Shown here: one piece after another, positions 46,700-57,624 of the stretch | How the letters are laid out: each line of letters begins with the position of its first letter | Position numbering within the stretch: position 1 is the stretch's first letter | Origin: Rhodeus uyekii | Taxonomy: Eukaryota; Chordata; Actinopteri; Cypriniformes; Acheilognathidae | DNA length: 64,000 bases | Assembly: GCA_037043235.1 (NCBI GenBank) | Contig: JAWRVZ010000156.1 | Location: forward strand, 591,423 to 655,422 | Reading direction: 5' to 3' | The notes under the pieces: model-generated | Databases searched by the model: none | What the model was told of the DNA's origin: nothing | What the model saw: only the letters and a program-made list of their open reading frames with translations | Program-made: the position numbers and the translations under genes

Positions 46700-47045
46700 T
46701 CTCATTTCACCCGTTTTTGTGCCTCACCCTCTTGATATGAGGCTGCTGGAGGATTAAATGTCCACTGAATTCCTTTCTGGAGCATTGCCTGGATAATGCT
46801 TTGGTTCCATTCTGAAAGTGAATTTTTTAACTCTTTTTGTACTCATCAGGTTAGTTCCATTATCAGATCAAACATGCAGTACTTGGCTTCTTCTGGCAAT
46901 GAATCATCTTAAAGCATCAATGCATGAATCCGTGTTCAGTGAATGAGCCATCTCTAGGTTAACTCTTCTGCTTGTCATATAAGTGAAAATAACTTCTACC
47001 TCTTTTTGTCTTGAAAGGTCCAAAATGGTCAACACTAACATTACT
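46700..47045 (-). pseudogene. BEL/Pao integrase core remnant
   Basis: Read on the minus strand: FGPFKTKR, then an EVIFTYM-like strand, an NLEMAHSL block, a TDSCIDALRRFIARR-like helix, then SDNGTN at 46850-46867, which holds the second DDE Asp. The order is as in BEL/Pao integrase. At least three stops or frameshifts interrupt it. Confidence 0.8.
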
Positions 47046-47079
47046 AAAAGGTGGAAAATCAGCTTGTAGTCCTTGAATG

Positions 47080-47620
47080 AGTCTGCTTGAATGTGCTAGG
47101 GCAATGGCCCCTGCAGAGAGATGTGTTGATGATGTGTGTGAGTGGTAAAAGTGTAGGAGAGATGGCTTGTAGAAGGTGTGAGAGGATGGGTTCTAAAGGA
47201 TAGGTGGTAGGATTGGCTGGAGAGGAGAAGTTTATATAGTTCTGCTTCTGTGAGTGGAGAGAAAATTTCTGGCTCTAGATGTGGTTGGTCTAAGTTCCTG
47301 TGTGTGGAGCCGAGAATTGACAGCTGATGGTTGTTGTTTTATCAATGAAGAAATTGGCAAAATCATTGGCAGATAAAGACATGTAGCATGCTGGTGGAAG
47401 GGGACAGACGAGAGAGTTAAAGGTTTTGAAGAGTTTGCGTGAGCTTGATCTTTATTGAGCTTATTGATCTTGTGGAAATATGAAGATTTAGGATGAGAGG
47501 AGAGATTGATACACACTCAGGTCAGATGGGTCTCTTGATTTGTGCCAATTTCTCTTGGCTGCTCTTAGTTTGGTTCGGTGTTCACAAAGAACATCGGTTA
47601 ACCAGGTGTTAAAGGAAGTA
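47080..47620 (-). pseudogene. L2/CR1-like LINE ORF2 fragment (pre-RT region)
   Basis: On the minus strand the frames read WLTDVLCEHRTKLRAA, then a WHKSRDPSDLSVYQSLLSS-like stretch, then SSHPKSSYFHKINKLNKD, and near the end LSADDFANFF-like residues. This is the linker between endonuclease and RT in common teleost LINEs. It lies exactly between the RNase H and integrase parts of the BEL/Pao element, so it is an insertion. One frameshift separates its two main frames. Confidence 0.7.
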
Positions 47621-47649
47621 GCACTTGATGGTCTGGAAGAGAGAGTAGA

Positions 47650-48010
47650 ATACACTATATACTTTAAATTTTATGATCATCGAGTGAGAGAGACATGGGT
47701 TCCATGCGTTCTTTAGGCCATTGCTCTTCTTTCTTCTATAGAAAGTGCTGGCACTCACTCCTCTTGATGGGTTCTGCTTCATTTTGATGAATTTCCACTG
47801 TGTTACATCTGTGCTTTTCCCTAACTGGAAAGACGTATCATTGTTCAGTCTCAAGTAACTTATTTGTGCCATATCCTTGTTCACTGACATCAGAGAAGTT
47901 ATGCAGTTTTGATTGCTTCAGCATTCCAAAACCAGTTGGTTTTACTCAACGCACCACTCTGACATTTTATTTAACATCAAAATCTTTTATCTACTTTATC
48001 TATTTATTCA
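47650..48010 (-). pseudogene. BEL/Pao RNase H-region remnant
   Basis: The 93-codon minus frame at 47609-47890 contains VTQWKFIKMKQNPSRGVSAS. This matches the (S)QW-Y-----NPAD--SRG block after RNase H in BEL/Pao. It is decayed. A LINE tail lies just to its right. Confidence 0.7.
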
Positions 48011-48058
48011 CTGTATTGTAAAAAGCGCTATATAAGTAAAGGTGACTTGACTTGACTG
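47960..48058 (+). mobile_element. LINE 3' tail
   Basis: TTGTAAAAAGCGCTATATAA then GTAAAGGTGACTTGACTTGACT is a typical 3' end of teleost L2/CR1-like LINEs with a short tail repeat. Only the tail is present. Confidence 0.6.
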
Positions 48059-48179
48059 CAGCCTATGATATTTCATCATCCCAACCACATTTAATCCTAC
48101 AGAGGTCTTGGAGAAGTAATTTGGCTAGTAGGGTTAAGGGACTCAAATGCCCAAGTGGATCATAGATAGCGCTCACAAC

Positions 48180-48560
48180 TGACAGTTAGTTTCTTCGAGT
48201 GCAGGAACTATACTTGACAGTGATATTGAACTGTAATTGAACAAACACATCATTCTCCACACACCACAGCAACTCAAGAGCTCTTTCAGTGGAAAGTTTT
48301 TCCCAATTGTTTTGCATTCTGAGCTCTGTCTTCATTTGGAATATGTGCAAGAACGTTGCATCTGTTACTGAGACGTTTTGAGGTGGAATCTTTCTGTTTG
48401 ACTGAGAGATGTTAGGTCTTTCACCAATTCTACTGATTCATGCTCTATTGGAAGTGACTTCAACCAATCATCCACATAGAAGCTGTTTTCAACAGTGCTT
48501 ATCACCTCAGTTCAAAAACAGTCTTTGTAATCTTTGGCTGTTTGCCTTTGAACAAAGTTA
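48180..48560 (-). pseudogene. BEL/Pao reverse transcriptase (palm) remnant
   Basis: Minus-strand reading gives VNFVQRQTAKD, then SFYVDDWLKSLP with the catalytic YVDD at 48467-48478, then VELVKDLTSLS, SNRCNVLAHIPNEDRA and a CVCSI---Q block followed by STWAFESLNP-like residues. This order is that of BEL/Pao RT palm and thumb. The catalytic box is intact, but several stops follow. Confidence 0.85.
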
Positions 48561-48614
48561 ACACAAATAAAATGAAACAGTGGACATGCTGACATCACCT
48601 CCTGGCCACCAGAG

Positions 48615-49017
48615 TGTAACACTGTTCCTGTCTGTCTGGGTCTTCTTTGTCACTTCCTGTCAGTCTTGTCTTTGTTTCACTTCCTGTCCATCGGGTTATT
48701 GTTTCACTCCCTGCACCTGTCTTGTAATCACTTGCTCGTTAGTCTCCCAGGTGTTGTTGATTCCCCTTGTGTATAAATCACTTGTGCATTTCCTTGGTGT
48801 TTGTCAGTTGTTAATGAAGTTTATACTGTGTGTGGATGCCATACCTGTTCCTCTGCCGTAGTCTTATTCTGAGTTCCTGTTTAGTTCAGTTATTTGCAAA
48901 TGCGTGCTGCTTTTGTTTTGTTATTTAAAGTGCTTTTGTTTATTATTAAATGAGATTGGATTTGGAAACCTGCCTTGTCTCCTCATTTCTGCATCGCACA
49001 CCAACCCCTCCGTAACA
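48615..49017 (+). mobile_element. Solo LTR C (TSD CAGAG)
   Basis: A 403-bp LTR, TGTAACACTG...CGTAACA, with a perfect duplication CAGAG at 48610-48614 and 49018-49022. A TATA-like TATAAAT lies at 48772-48778. It shares blocks such as TTTGTCAGTTGTTAATG and GTGTGGATGCCAT with solo LTRs A and B. It splits the RT domain of the BEL/Pao element. Confidence 0.93.
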
Positions 49018-49019
49018 CA

Positions 49020-49290
49020 GAGGAATTAACAACATCTTGATCTTGATACTTAGACCTGATGTAACATTGCTTTGATGTCTGTCCTAACCATTACAAGCTC
49101 TTGGCGAAATCTGGTGAGGACATCGAAAGGTGTGCTGGTCAATCAGGACCCTGAAGAAGTTCTTAGTTGAGGGATTTACTTTGAAAGGTAGCACCACAGT
49201 CCAAGAATACTCTTATGGTCTGTTTTTGGGGATGGTGTACACCAGGGGAGGCCAGTCCAAGAATACTCTTATGGTCTGTTTTTGGGGATG
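49020..49290 (-). pseudogene. BEL/Pao reverse transcriptase (fingers) remnant
   Basis: Minus strand: RVFLDCGATFQSKSLN, then ELLQGPD, then a SPDFAKSL-type stretch. This corresponds to the BEL/Pao block (VVFDC-A---G-SLN--LLQGPDL) just N-terminal to the palm. It is separated from the palm by solo LTR C and from the pre-RT region by the hAT MITE. Confidence 0.82.
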
Positions 49291-49309
49291 GTATACACCA
49301 GGGGAGGCC
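49198..49309. repeat. 56-bp tandem duplication
   Basis: Two adjacent copies (49198-49253 and 49254-49309), seen to differ at a single site (GTGTAC versus GTATAC). Each includes the first bases of the hAT MITE (CAGGGGAGGCC), so the duplication arose after the MITE inserted. Confidence 0.93.
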
Positions 49310-49483
49310 AACGTTAGCCCTGGAGAGCCACAGTCCTTGCAGAGTTTTGCTCCAACCCTAATCAAACAAGCTAATCAGGGTGTTAAGTGTAACTAGAAAG
49401 CAAAAGGCTGGTGAGTTTTTATCAGGGTTGGAGCAAAATTGTGGAGGATTGTGGCTCTCCAGGACTGACATTGACCACCCCTG
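49299..49483. mobile_element. hAT-type MITE (8-bp TSD GTATACAC)
   Basis: Terminal inverted repeats CAGGGGAGGCCAACG...CCACCCCTG surround an imperfect palindrome (GAGAGCCACAGTCC near the left, GTGGCTCTCC near the right). A perfect 8-bp duplication GTATACAC lies at 49291-49298 and 49484-49491. Related ends lie near 38320 and 55150-55205. Confidence 0.93.
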
Positions 49484-49610
49484 GTATACACCATGTGAAA
49501 TATACCACAATTCACCTTTTGATCTTTTCAGCTCTTGTTGCAGCCTTTATAACTTCTGATAGAAATTCAGTAGACTGTTAAGAATTGTTTATTCCTTTTG
49601 AACTTTCTTT

Positions 49611-49832
49611 TCAAACTTTCAAGTCATAGTTTTGCCACTTGATGATTATTAGGCAACACAGTGTCATCTTTCTTAAAGAGTATAGATCAACAGTGTAATG
49701 TCCATCTTTTAACTTTATTGACTCTTCTGCAATGTTGATGAATTTTTTGTCTTCTACAGACATTTCAGCCTTGTCTTCTCTTGACCTCTCAATGAAATCA
49801 TGGTTGTATTGATGCATCAATATTTCCTCCAA
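49611..49832 (-). pseudogene. BEL/Pao pre-RT region
   Basis: A 73-codon frame with MHQYNHDFIERS, then a linker, DKKFINIAEESIKLKDGHYT. BEL/Pao polyproteins carry a D-KF--I-E--I---DGHY block between protease and RT. Frames further downstream (PNNHQVAK, then RKFKRNKQFL) continue the same domain after a frameshift. Confidence 0.85.
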
Positions 49833-51257
49833 GTTTGTGACTGAAATTCTCCCAACAGCAACACTATCATAGCTGTTCCTGTTTGCTGTGCCTTTGCCTT
49901 GTAAAGACCATTAATAACCCATCATAGTAGGGTCTTAATTTCATATGGCCCCTCAGCTTGGCTATTAAGGACTTCCCAAGGTTCAACAGCTTTGGGACTA
50001 TTGCTTCCAACAAATCAAAGTTCCAGCTGGACTCCTATGAAATTGTACATGACTCAGATACAGCCATTTAGACAGTTCTATCTTTGTGGTTTCAGGTGTC
50101 AGCGGGCATGCTCTTTTGTGTGTAGACTTTGGGCAATAGAATTAAGTTATTTTCTTATATTGAAGAAACCACTGAGGGCACAGACTTATCATTATTGCTT
50201 AAAGAAGAATATTGTTTTTTCTTCCAGTAGTGTTGAGTTTCCTCATCATATCCTCAGTACAGAAGCTTACCGAGCTACCAGGATCAAGATAGGCATATGT
50301 GTGAAGAATCTTACTTCTTTTTGAACTTTAAACCTGTAAACAATCAACAACAAATGCTCTGTGCAACTCTGTGTGTTTCTGCCTCCAGCATGCTTACCAT
50401 CTTGAAGGGAAACTCACAGGTGTTTTCTTCAGTTGTTTTGATTATTTCAAGACTTGATGATATAGTTTGTTGCATATGGTGCAGTTATGATGCTTTGTGC
50501 TGTCTTTACTCACTAGTTCTCCTTTGGTTAAACCCCCGAAACAGATTCCATTCTGTTTTAGAAAGTTTCTTTTCTGTGTGTGGCTGCTTTTTAAATCTGC
50601 AAACATGACATCAACTCATGTCAATTGTAACAGTAGAGACTGGGAATCCATAGATGTGGTCTGTGGTGAGTTCACATGCACATTGGTAGCAAAAATGCCT
50701 TTGAATTTGGGCTTCACTGGGACTTTGGGCTTTCCGTTAGGCTTTCCGTTTCTTGGATATCAAAAAAACATTGGGTCTGAGACAATGTTAGCTTGTCTTT
50801 CAATGAAGATGACAATATCTACCATTTTCCCCTTGTTTCTCCTCACTCTTGTAACTCATATGCCTCAATGTAATATAAGCACACAAAATCCTATTTGCAT
50901 TACCAAAGTTTTATTTCAGTAGCTGCTTTGCCTTTTGGAAATTAGTTTTAGCAATGTCTTACCAGATCCTGAGAGAGCCCCCTTGTGTAATGAATGAGAA
51001 AGTGCAGCCTGTCAGCATTTTATTTTCAATGCTGTGCTCAAAAGAATAGTAATGAACTGTACAGCAGAATATCTTAATTAAAATTAATTTATTGTTGTTT
51101 CAAAGCCATGTCTGTCAAGGTGGTTTGTCTTTGAAAAATTATATCAAGATAAGGCCCTTGAATAACATTAGATGAAGATGATTCTCTACTTTCTTGAAGT
51201 CTTGCTTGAGTTGAATGAGAGATTTGGAATCAGTGTTCATGGTGTTGAGTTGCATTG
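49833..51257 (-). other. BEL/Pao interior, too decayed to assign
   Basis: Expected position of gag C-terminus and protease. Plus-strand frames of 84-141 codons here are shadows. I could not find the protease DTG motif. Confidence 0.45.
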
Positions 51258-51464
51258 CTATTCTGAGGATAAGGATATCTTGCTTGGTCGCTCATAAAGA
51301 GACATCTTGGGTGCTTGTTGCACTGGATGGGGTTTTAAAATCTCCTTATATACTTTCATGACATCTTTTATGACAGAATTTCCATTGGTAATAGAGGTTT
51401 CAGTATTCTGGAGATACTCAATCTTTGCTTTAACTTCAACTTGAACTTCCCACGTCCCATTCAT
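51258..51464 (-). pseudogene. BEL/Pao gag-like fragment
   Basis: Sixty-eight codons: WEVQVEVKAKIEYLQNTETS, then ITNGNSVIKDVMKVYKEIL, then a Pro-rich tail. It resembles the helical N-terminal part of BEL/Pao-type gag proteins and lies at the right place relative to the 5' LTR. The similarity is moderate. Confidence 0.5.
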
Positions 51465-52353
51465 TTTTCCTCTCTATAGCATATTTCCGTTGCAGTGCAT
51501 TGGCTTTGGCAAGTAAAGCTGCCCACTCTTCCACTGCACATATATATGTTGACACACTTGATCTGACTGAATTTGATCTGCTGGATTTTGTGCTACTGTG
51601 TTATCTTCATCATTTAGCCTTTACTTCTTAAGATATTCAGCATCAGTCGTCAAATAGTTAACAATAATCATTCGCTTATAAGATCGAATAATATCGAAAA
51701 AGCTGTGGAGGCTTTCAAATGAATAGTAACCAAGTCATTTTGAGCTGAGCATGGTTATTGTTCTAGATCAAACTCATCGGTTTAGTCTCAAACAAGCAAA
51801 TATCCTCTTTCCAAAGAATCACACTTTTTTTTCAAACAAGTTACTTTGATTGTTCTTTAAAATGACATAGATCAAGTAATTTGAGCTATTCCATCAAAGT
51901 AATCCACTGAATGCAGCATCAAACTTAAAAGTCTTTTTAATAACATTCAGATTTAACACAGCATTGACTCAGTACATTGTTTCCACAAGCACATACGTTT
52001 CCTTTCTTCTCTGCTTCCAATGCCATGCCTTCTCAAACCGTCCATCCATTCTGTTCAAATTTAAGGATAATCCTGTTCTTCTCAAATATATTCCATTTTC
52101 AAAGCAAGTCTTCTGACATTGTTTCCTGTCCTTGTTTCCTGTCCACCTTTGGAAGATGATGATGCAATAATCCTGACGTGTGCAAAAGTACCATAAATAG
52201 ATCCAGAAAGGCCAGTTGAAGCTTCAAACAATAACTGAAGTGTATTAAATCAAAATAAAGATGAATTGTGATATGAAAAAAATAAAAAACTGCTTGCAGG
52301 TTTGTTGGTTACCACGTGCACGGTCAAAAGATTATAACGCCCCCTCCGGTGGT
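51465..52353. other. BEL/Pao 5' region, no coding signal
   Basis: Between the gag-like fragment and the 5' LTR. It probably includes the leader and the eroded LTR 3' half, but no primer site was identified. Confidence 0.4.
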
Positions 52354-52470
52354 CAGGGGTGGCCTGTCCTTTTAAACATATTTTCCCCTACAGAGACCAC
52401 CCACCATTGACAATATTACAACAAACTGATATTTAAATAAACAAGTTCATAAAAATTAAATAAGGTAAGC
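52354..52470 (-). mobile_element. 5' LTR remnant of the BEL/Pao element
   Basis: CAGGGGTGGCCTGTCCTTTT to TTAAATAAGGTAAGC aligns with 40371-40514 with small indels, over ~120 bp. Divergence is clearly higher than for the other LTR pairs here, in keeping with an old insertion. Confidence 0.7.
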
Positions 52471-53049
52471 TAAACCGTTTTTTAGTGAAGAATTACTATA
52501 CGGTGGCCCAGCAATTATAATATGCCCATAAATGTCTTTCCAGGCAGTCTGATGTCTAAATGCTGAGATAAATAGTTTAGAAATAATGCAGTCAAGTCTA
52601 AAATCACTTAAATTAATTGTCTTCATTGTTGAATACATTTTTCTTGACAGTATTGTATCTTAAAAATATTACATAAGCATCCAGCAAGTCTTTAATCCTT
52701 GTGAATCCTTCCATTTTTCTGTGTGTTATGCAAATCAACAAACTACATAATAGCACAAAATGATAGGGACTTTGAGCAAGTAATCGTTTAGTACTGCATG
52801 AGGGTGTGTGCGGTGGCTCTTATTAGGTGTCCTATTCCTGCGAAAGTAAATCGGGCAAAATCACAATTACTTCCTGACCACATTGCATAACCTGTCTTGT
52901 TAAAAAGTGTTGTGATAGACAGTTTTTCTGGCCTCCCTTTATATTTCATGAAATTACTGGTACCCAGATTTCTTCCCAAGATTTTCAGTCAGTCTCACTT
53001 CCACTGTAACTTTACTTCTTCAACTGTTCTCCAACTTTGATTGGTTCTG
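52471..53049. other. Non-coding interval, nothing recognised
   Basis: AT-rich sequence between the BEL/Pao 5' LTR and the left inverted repeat. Two short minus-strand frames are unsupported. Confidence 0.5.
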
Positions 53050-53134
53050 TTGCAGATTATTTCTGTAAAAACAAAAAGCTGAAATACATGCTAGATGTTT
53101 AAAAAGTTTTAGTGTAGCTCCACCAGTAAGAAAC
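53050..53134 (+). repeat. Left inverted repeat (~85 bp)
   Basis: TTGCAGATTATTTCTGTAAA through GTAGCTCCACCAGTAAGAAA is the imperfect reverse complement of 56139-56222. Similarity stops sharply on both sides, as for transposon termini. Confidence 0.85.
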
Positions 53135-53849
53135 TATTTTTCTATTTCCAAACATCCTTTTGTTTTGCAAACCAGTGAGTGCATTTCTCAATTGGTAAAA
53201 ATTCACCACATGATGGATTACCTGAAAAAGCTGCTCAAAATCCTTAGTTTATCTCTCAAAAGTAGGTATTTATGTCAATGAACATTTCGGTACCATCAAA
53301 ATGACAAGTCCTTGGGTCATTGTTCACAAAGAAGATAGTCAAAATGCTTGCACAATTTGTCAATTTAACAGTGGATTCTATCAGTATTTTAAAATGTAAC
53401 TAATATAAATATATTTTAACTATGTAAATATATTTACAGTTTAATGTGAAATGCAAGTGGACTACTGTAAAATTGCATTGCAGTAAGTAGACAGTATTAC
53501 AGTATAGTGAACATTGTCTGATTACATACCTGTTCTGTTCTACAAAAACTTTTGAATGAGGACACGCTTGTTCCCCCTACACTTGAGAACATGGTACACA
53601 ACAGTGGCCCTAATTTAATCAGAAACATTTCTCTTCTTCTGTTGATCCTGTTTGTTTCCTTGTCGTTCTTCCATTATAAGAAATTGTAACACTATGATGT
53701 CATCTGTGTATGTGCTTGCCAAATGAAGCTTCAAGAGATGCACCAGTTATTTTAGAGAACAGTTTGATAATTGATCCCTTTACAGTACTGATGCATACCC
53801 TTCATTACAGAAATTCAAGATTTTCCTCCGCAATTCATCAATTCGGGAC

Positions 53850-54775
53850 ACATTTACACAAATAAAAAAGTACAATAAGTATTATAACCCGGACTCCATC
53901 TATACAACATATTACCCCATCACTTCAACAGCTACATTGGTTTCCTATCAAATTTCGCATTGAATTTAAAATTCTTTTAAAACCTTTCAGATCTCTTACA
54001 GCCCTATATTCCTTTTCGAACCCTCCGCTCTTCTTTTTTGGGTCTCCTCCATACACCCTCTGCTTGTTTAACCACCATGGGCCATAGGGCCTTCAACCGT
54101 GCTTCTCCACGCCTCTGGAATTCTCTCCCAGTCAACATCCGTGATTCAGATTCATTATCTCAATTTAAAGTTAAACTTAAGACTCATTTATGATGTTTTA
54201 TTAACAAAGTTCGGGAGGAGCACGTTCAAATGATTAACACAATCAACACGTCATCAGCAATTACACCTCATCCTATCAGCAGGAGAGGAAGCATGTATAT
54301 ATAGACATGTTTGACTCACCTACAGCTCTTTGACATTTTTCGGCATCCCTCCACCACCCCAACTCCTCACACTTAATTGTTCCTATCAAAATCAGGATAC
54401 GGGGGGAGTGCTCCAGGTTCGGGCTAAATACCGAGCTCGGAGCCCTCTCCTCGGACAGCACGCCAAATATGCTTACCATTTATTGCTCCTGAATCATTTG
54501 TAAGTGTGAACTCGTGAAATTTAGAATAGCTTATTTTTCATGATTGTGTTCCCTCAAGTCTAGCACTTTGTTTTTGTTATTCTTACAGTGGTCATGTTTG
54601 TATTTGCTTTTTTCTACTTATTTATGGTTTATTGTCATTGTTGGTTACTGTTATTCATTAATATTGTTGTTGTTGTTGTTTCTTGTTGATGTATGGTGAC
54701 CTTGGGTGATCTGAGGCGCCTAAAATAAAATGTATTATTATTTATTATTATTAATAAAAATCTATTAAAAATAGA
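53850..54775 (+). mobile_element. L2/CR1-like LINE 3' end, with an internal insertion
   Basis: The frames read HWLPIKFRIEFKILLKPFRS, then broken LTALYSF and LWNSLPVNI-like blocks (near 54115-54145) and KTHL: the RT C-terminal region of teleost L2/CR1-like LINEs. The 3' UTR resumes near 54570 and ends TGACCTTGGGTGATCTGAGG...AATAAA with an ATT-rich tail at ~54775. ~54205-54565 looks foreign: it is GC-richer, with TTCGGCATCCCTCCACCACC. It is probably a separate unclassified insertion. Confidence 0.7.
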
Positions 54776-56138
54776 CTTGACAACTAGTTTTAATCCTTTT
54801 GCATTTAATGACTATTTTGCATTTAAGAACTAATGTCTGTATGTTTTGAGGGGTAAGACTATTTAACAGAGAACCAGTATACATTTTGATCAAAATAACA
54901 TAATTGATAATTTAAGAAATAGCAAACAGTTGCACATAATCAGTGGGCAATAACTGAAGAAAGTTTGCATCAAGTTTTCATCAAATTGCATCAAGTTTCT
55001 TGTGTTTCTTTGTACCAAAGCATTTGTAATTTTTTCAAAACAATAAGAAACTGCTTTCACGATTTGCACAAGTGACTTTATGATGTCGTTTTGAGAATTT
55101 CAGTTGTGATCTGAGATATGCACCTCAGCGACAGAAAAAACTGTAATTGAGGTTAGAGCTGAACTGGACAGTGGCCCTCCAGGAGCAGGATTGGACACCT
55201 CAGGTCTAGATACTGGAAGAAATAACAGCATCTATCAACACTAGGACACACACATCCGTGAATTGAGGTCATGTGAAGGCACTTTTTGAGTCTGTCATTG
55301 AGTGCACTGCATCTTCAAAGGACTGGAAAGGGCCTTGTTCTGTCCCAAAGTATCATTTTGAGATTTACAAGTAGACATTTTGTCTGAAAAAGCCTTTATT
55401 ACTGCGACGGAACCACTTTTACCTACTGTCAGTTTCTGAAGGTCATCTTCCTTAACTGGACATTTTCCTGGTTAGATGACAGTTTCTTCAAATTTGACCC
55501 TTTTTTAAAACCTGTTATATTATAAATGCCCATAATAGATTGTACAATCATTACTGTCCATGAAATAGAAACAAAAAGCATATTCAAATAGCAATAAAAA
55601 TATGTTTTAGTGCAGACAGGTTACTATCTAGTGTTCATTGGTAGACATGAGTGTGTCGTCCTTCCACAGCAGCAAGCATTCCACACTCAGCCTGTTGCTT
55701 AGTTACCAACAATTTCTAAATGTTTCCATCTTGCGTCAATGGACGATGTGGATGTAATCGATTTTGCTGTGAATTTCATCCTTGTCACCATTCATTGCAT
55801 TACATATGCACTGATTTTGCTCATTATCATAAAAATATAAAATATGTATTTCTTCAGTTCACCTTATGAAAATGCACTAGCTAGTGAAATATTTACAGGA
55901 AATTGTCAAGAAAAGAAAAACTAAAAATAACCCATTTAAGCTTGAGATGGGGACTTACTATTGACTCATAAATATCAATATTTACATCCAATCGCTGTAA
56001 ACGGCACAGACTGGACACATGATGAAAATGGAGAAGGTATGAATGAAGCATTTGGAAGCTGCATAAGTAAAACATTTAAAACTTCCCAACCTGATGTTCA
56101 CTGTTGAAAGATGTGAGACTGAGAGAGAAAGAGAAAGA
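54776..56138. other. Interior of the inverted-repeat element, non-coding
   Basis: No gene. 55150-55205 (AGTGGCCCTCCAGGAGCAGG and flank) is a fragment of the hAT MITE family present at 49299. Confidence 0.5.
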
Positions 56139-56222
56139 GTTTCATACTGGTGGAGCTACACTAAAACTTTTAAACATCTAGAATATATTTCAGCTTTTTG
56201 TTTCTACAGAAATGGTCTGCAA
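56139..56222 (-). repeat. Right inverted repeat
   Basis: Imperfect reverse complement of 53050-53134, from GTTTCATACTGGTGGAGCTA to ATGGTCTGCAA. Confidence 0.85.
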
Positions 56223-57568
56223 TGCCGTGAGCTAGTTGATCACAGTACAATTTGTTGAGAAGAGCAGATGTACCCATGGATGATTTTGGATGCTTTTTAG
56301 TCCAATGGAAGAATATACAGAGAGGGAGGAAAAAAGTCTGATTCTGCTTGAAAGGTAGGTACTTTTATCAATTTTGTTATATATATAAAAAACAACAAAT
56401 CAGTCACTTAATTCAGTGAGTCTGTATGTTTATCTTTTGAGTGTTTTCTCAATTTTCCTAAAGGCCCAACTTGTGAAAACACAGATATTGTTTATGCATT
56501 TGTATGAAACATAATAATATGCCAAAACATATTATGCAAAATGCTTATGAAAAAAGAGATCATTTAAAAAAACTACAAATATCATGAAAGATTCACTAAA
56601 CCTGGCCATGTTTTTACCGTCATTTTATCTTGATGTGAAAAGGCTGAGGTCTTACATTTAACAACATATGGTATATATTAAAACAACTGTGTTTACTGTC
56701 GAGCAAGCTATATGTAATATAAAAATGTGTTTATATAATCCATGCACCATCTTCAAATAGGCAATACAGGAACTAATTGAAGTTGTAGAGCAAACAAGTG
56801 AAAAACATATGGCTAAATCACTGATAAAATCATGTAGACTGAAGTGGTCAATAGCAAACCCTCCCACACTGGTTTTCTACTTTAACCTTTCAGAATAAGG
56901 GCTGATGTTGAATATACTAATGAAATTACCTCTATTGCCTCTGTTTTGCATGTTTATGCATTGAAGTCTGAATGGCTGATCCCTCTCGGCAGATGTTTCA
57001 GGACATAAACATAAGGTTCTCTTGATATTCATCAGTACACTGGGTCTGGCAATAGATCATGTTTGCATAATGAATTAAGGTATTAAGAATGGGAGCTGCC
57101 ATTTGCTTTGCTCCAGAGCTGTGGCCTGTTTACTTGCAGATGACATTCATCATAGCCAAAGTCAGATGCTTAATGTGCATGAAACGAATGCAAGCAACAA
57201 GCTCCTATCTAGAGAGTGAAACAGAAACTTGGTGAATGACATTCTTTTAGCACTTTACAAATTTAACATTTCTCATCACACACGGTGAGAGTGAAAAGCA
57301 AGAGTAATGATTGTTTGGCAATGTAATTAACAACGGCCCATCTATTCCTTAATTTCCTATTGACCGGATGATCCGTGCCTGATCTGTCTGAGTTTGGATT
57401 TGAATATATGGATGTTTCCTAATGAATAAAAATCTAGCACTGAATAGTTTGCATTTGAACATTTTAAACTTGCTTATTGTGGATCTTAAATTGAAAAGCA
57501 TTAAGGTGCTTCATAAATTAGACTACCAAGATGGTTCAGAAACATATGTGTGTGTGTGTGTGTGTCTG

Positions 57569-57624
<56 letters not shown>

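Larger units (their letters stand above)
53050..56222. mobile_element. Candidate DNA transposon bounded by 85-bp inverted repeats
   Basis: 3.17 kb between inverted repeats that end TTGCAGA...TCTGCAA. The interior has no transposase frame. It contains a LINE 3' end (53850-54775) and an hAT-MITE scrap (55150-55205), which would be secondary insertions. No clear target duplication was seen. Alternatives are two independent insertions of one short element in opposite orientation, or a local inverted duplication. Confidence 0.5.
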
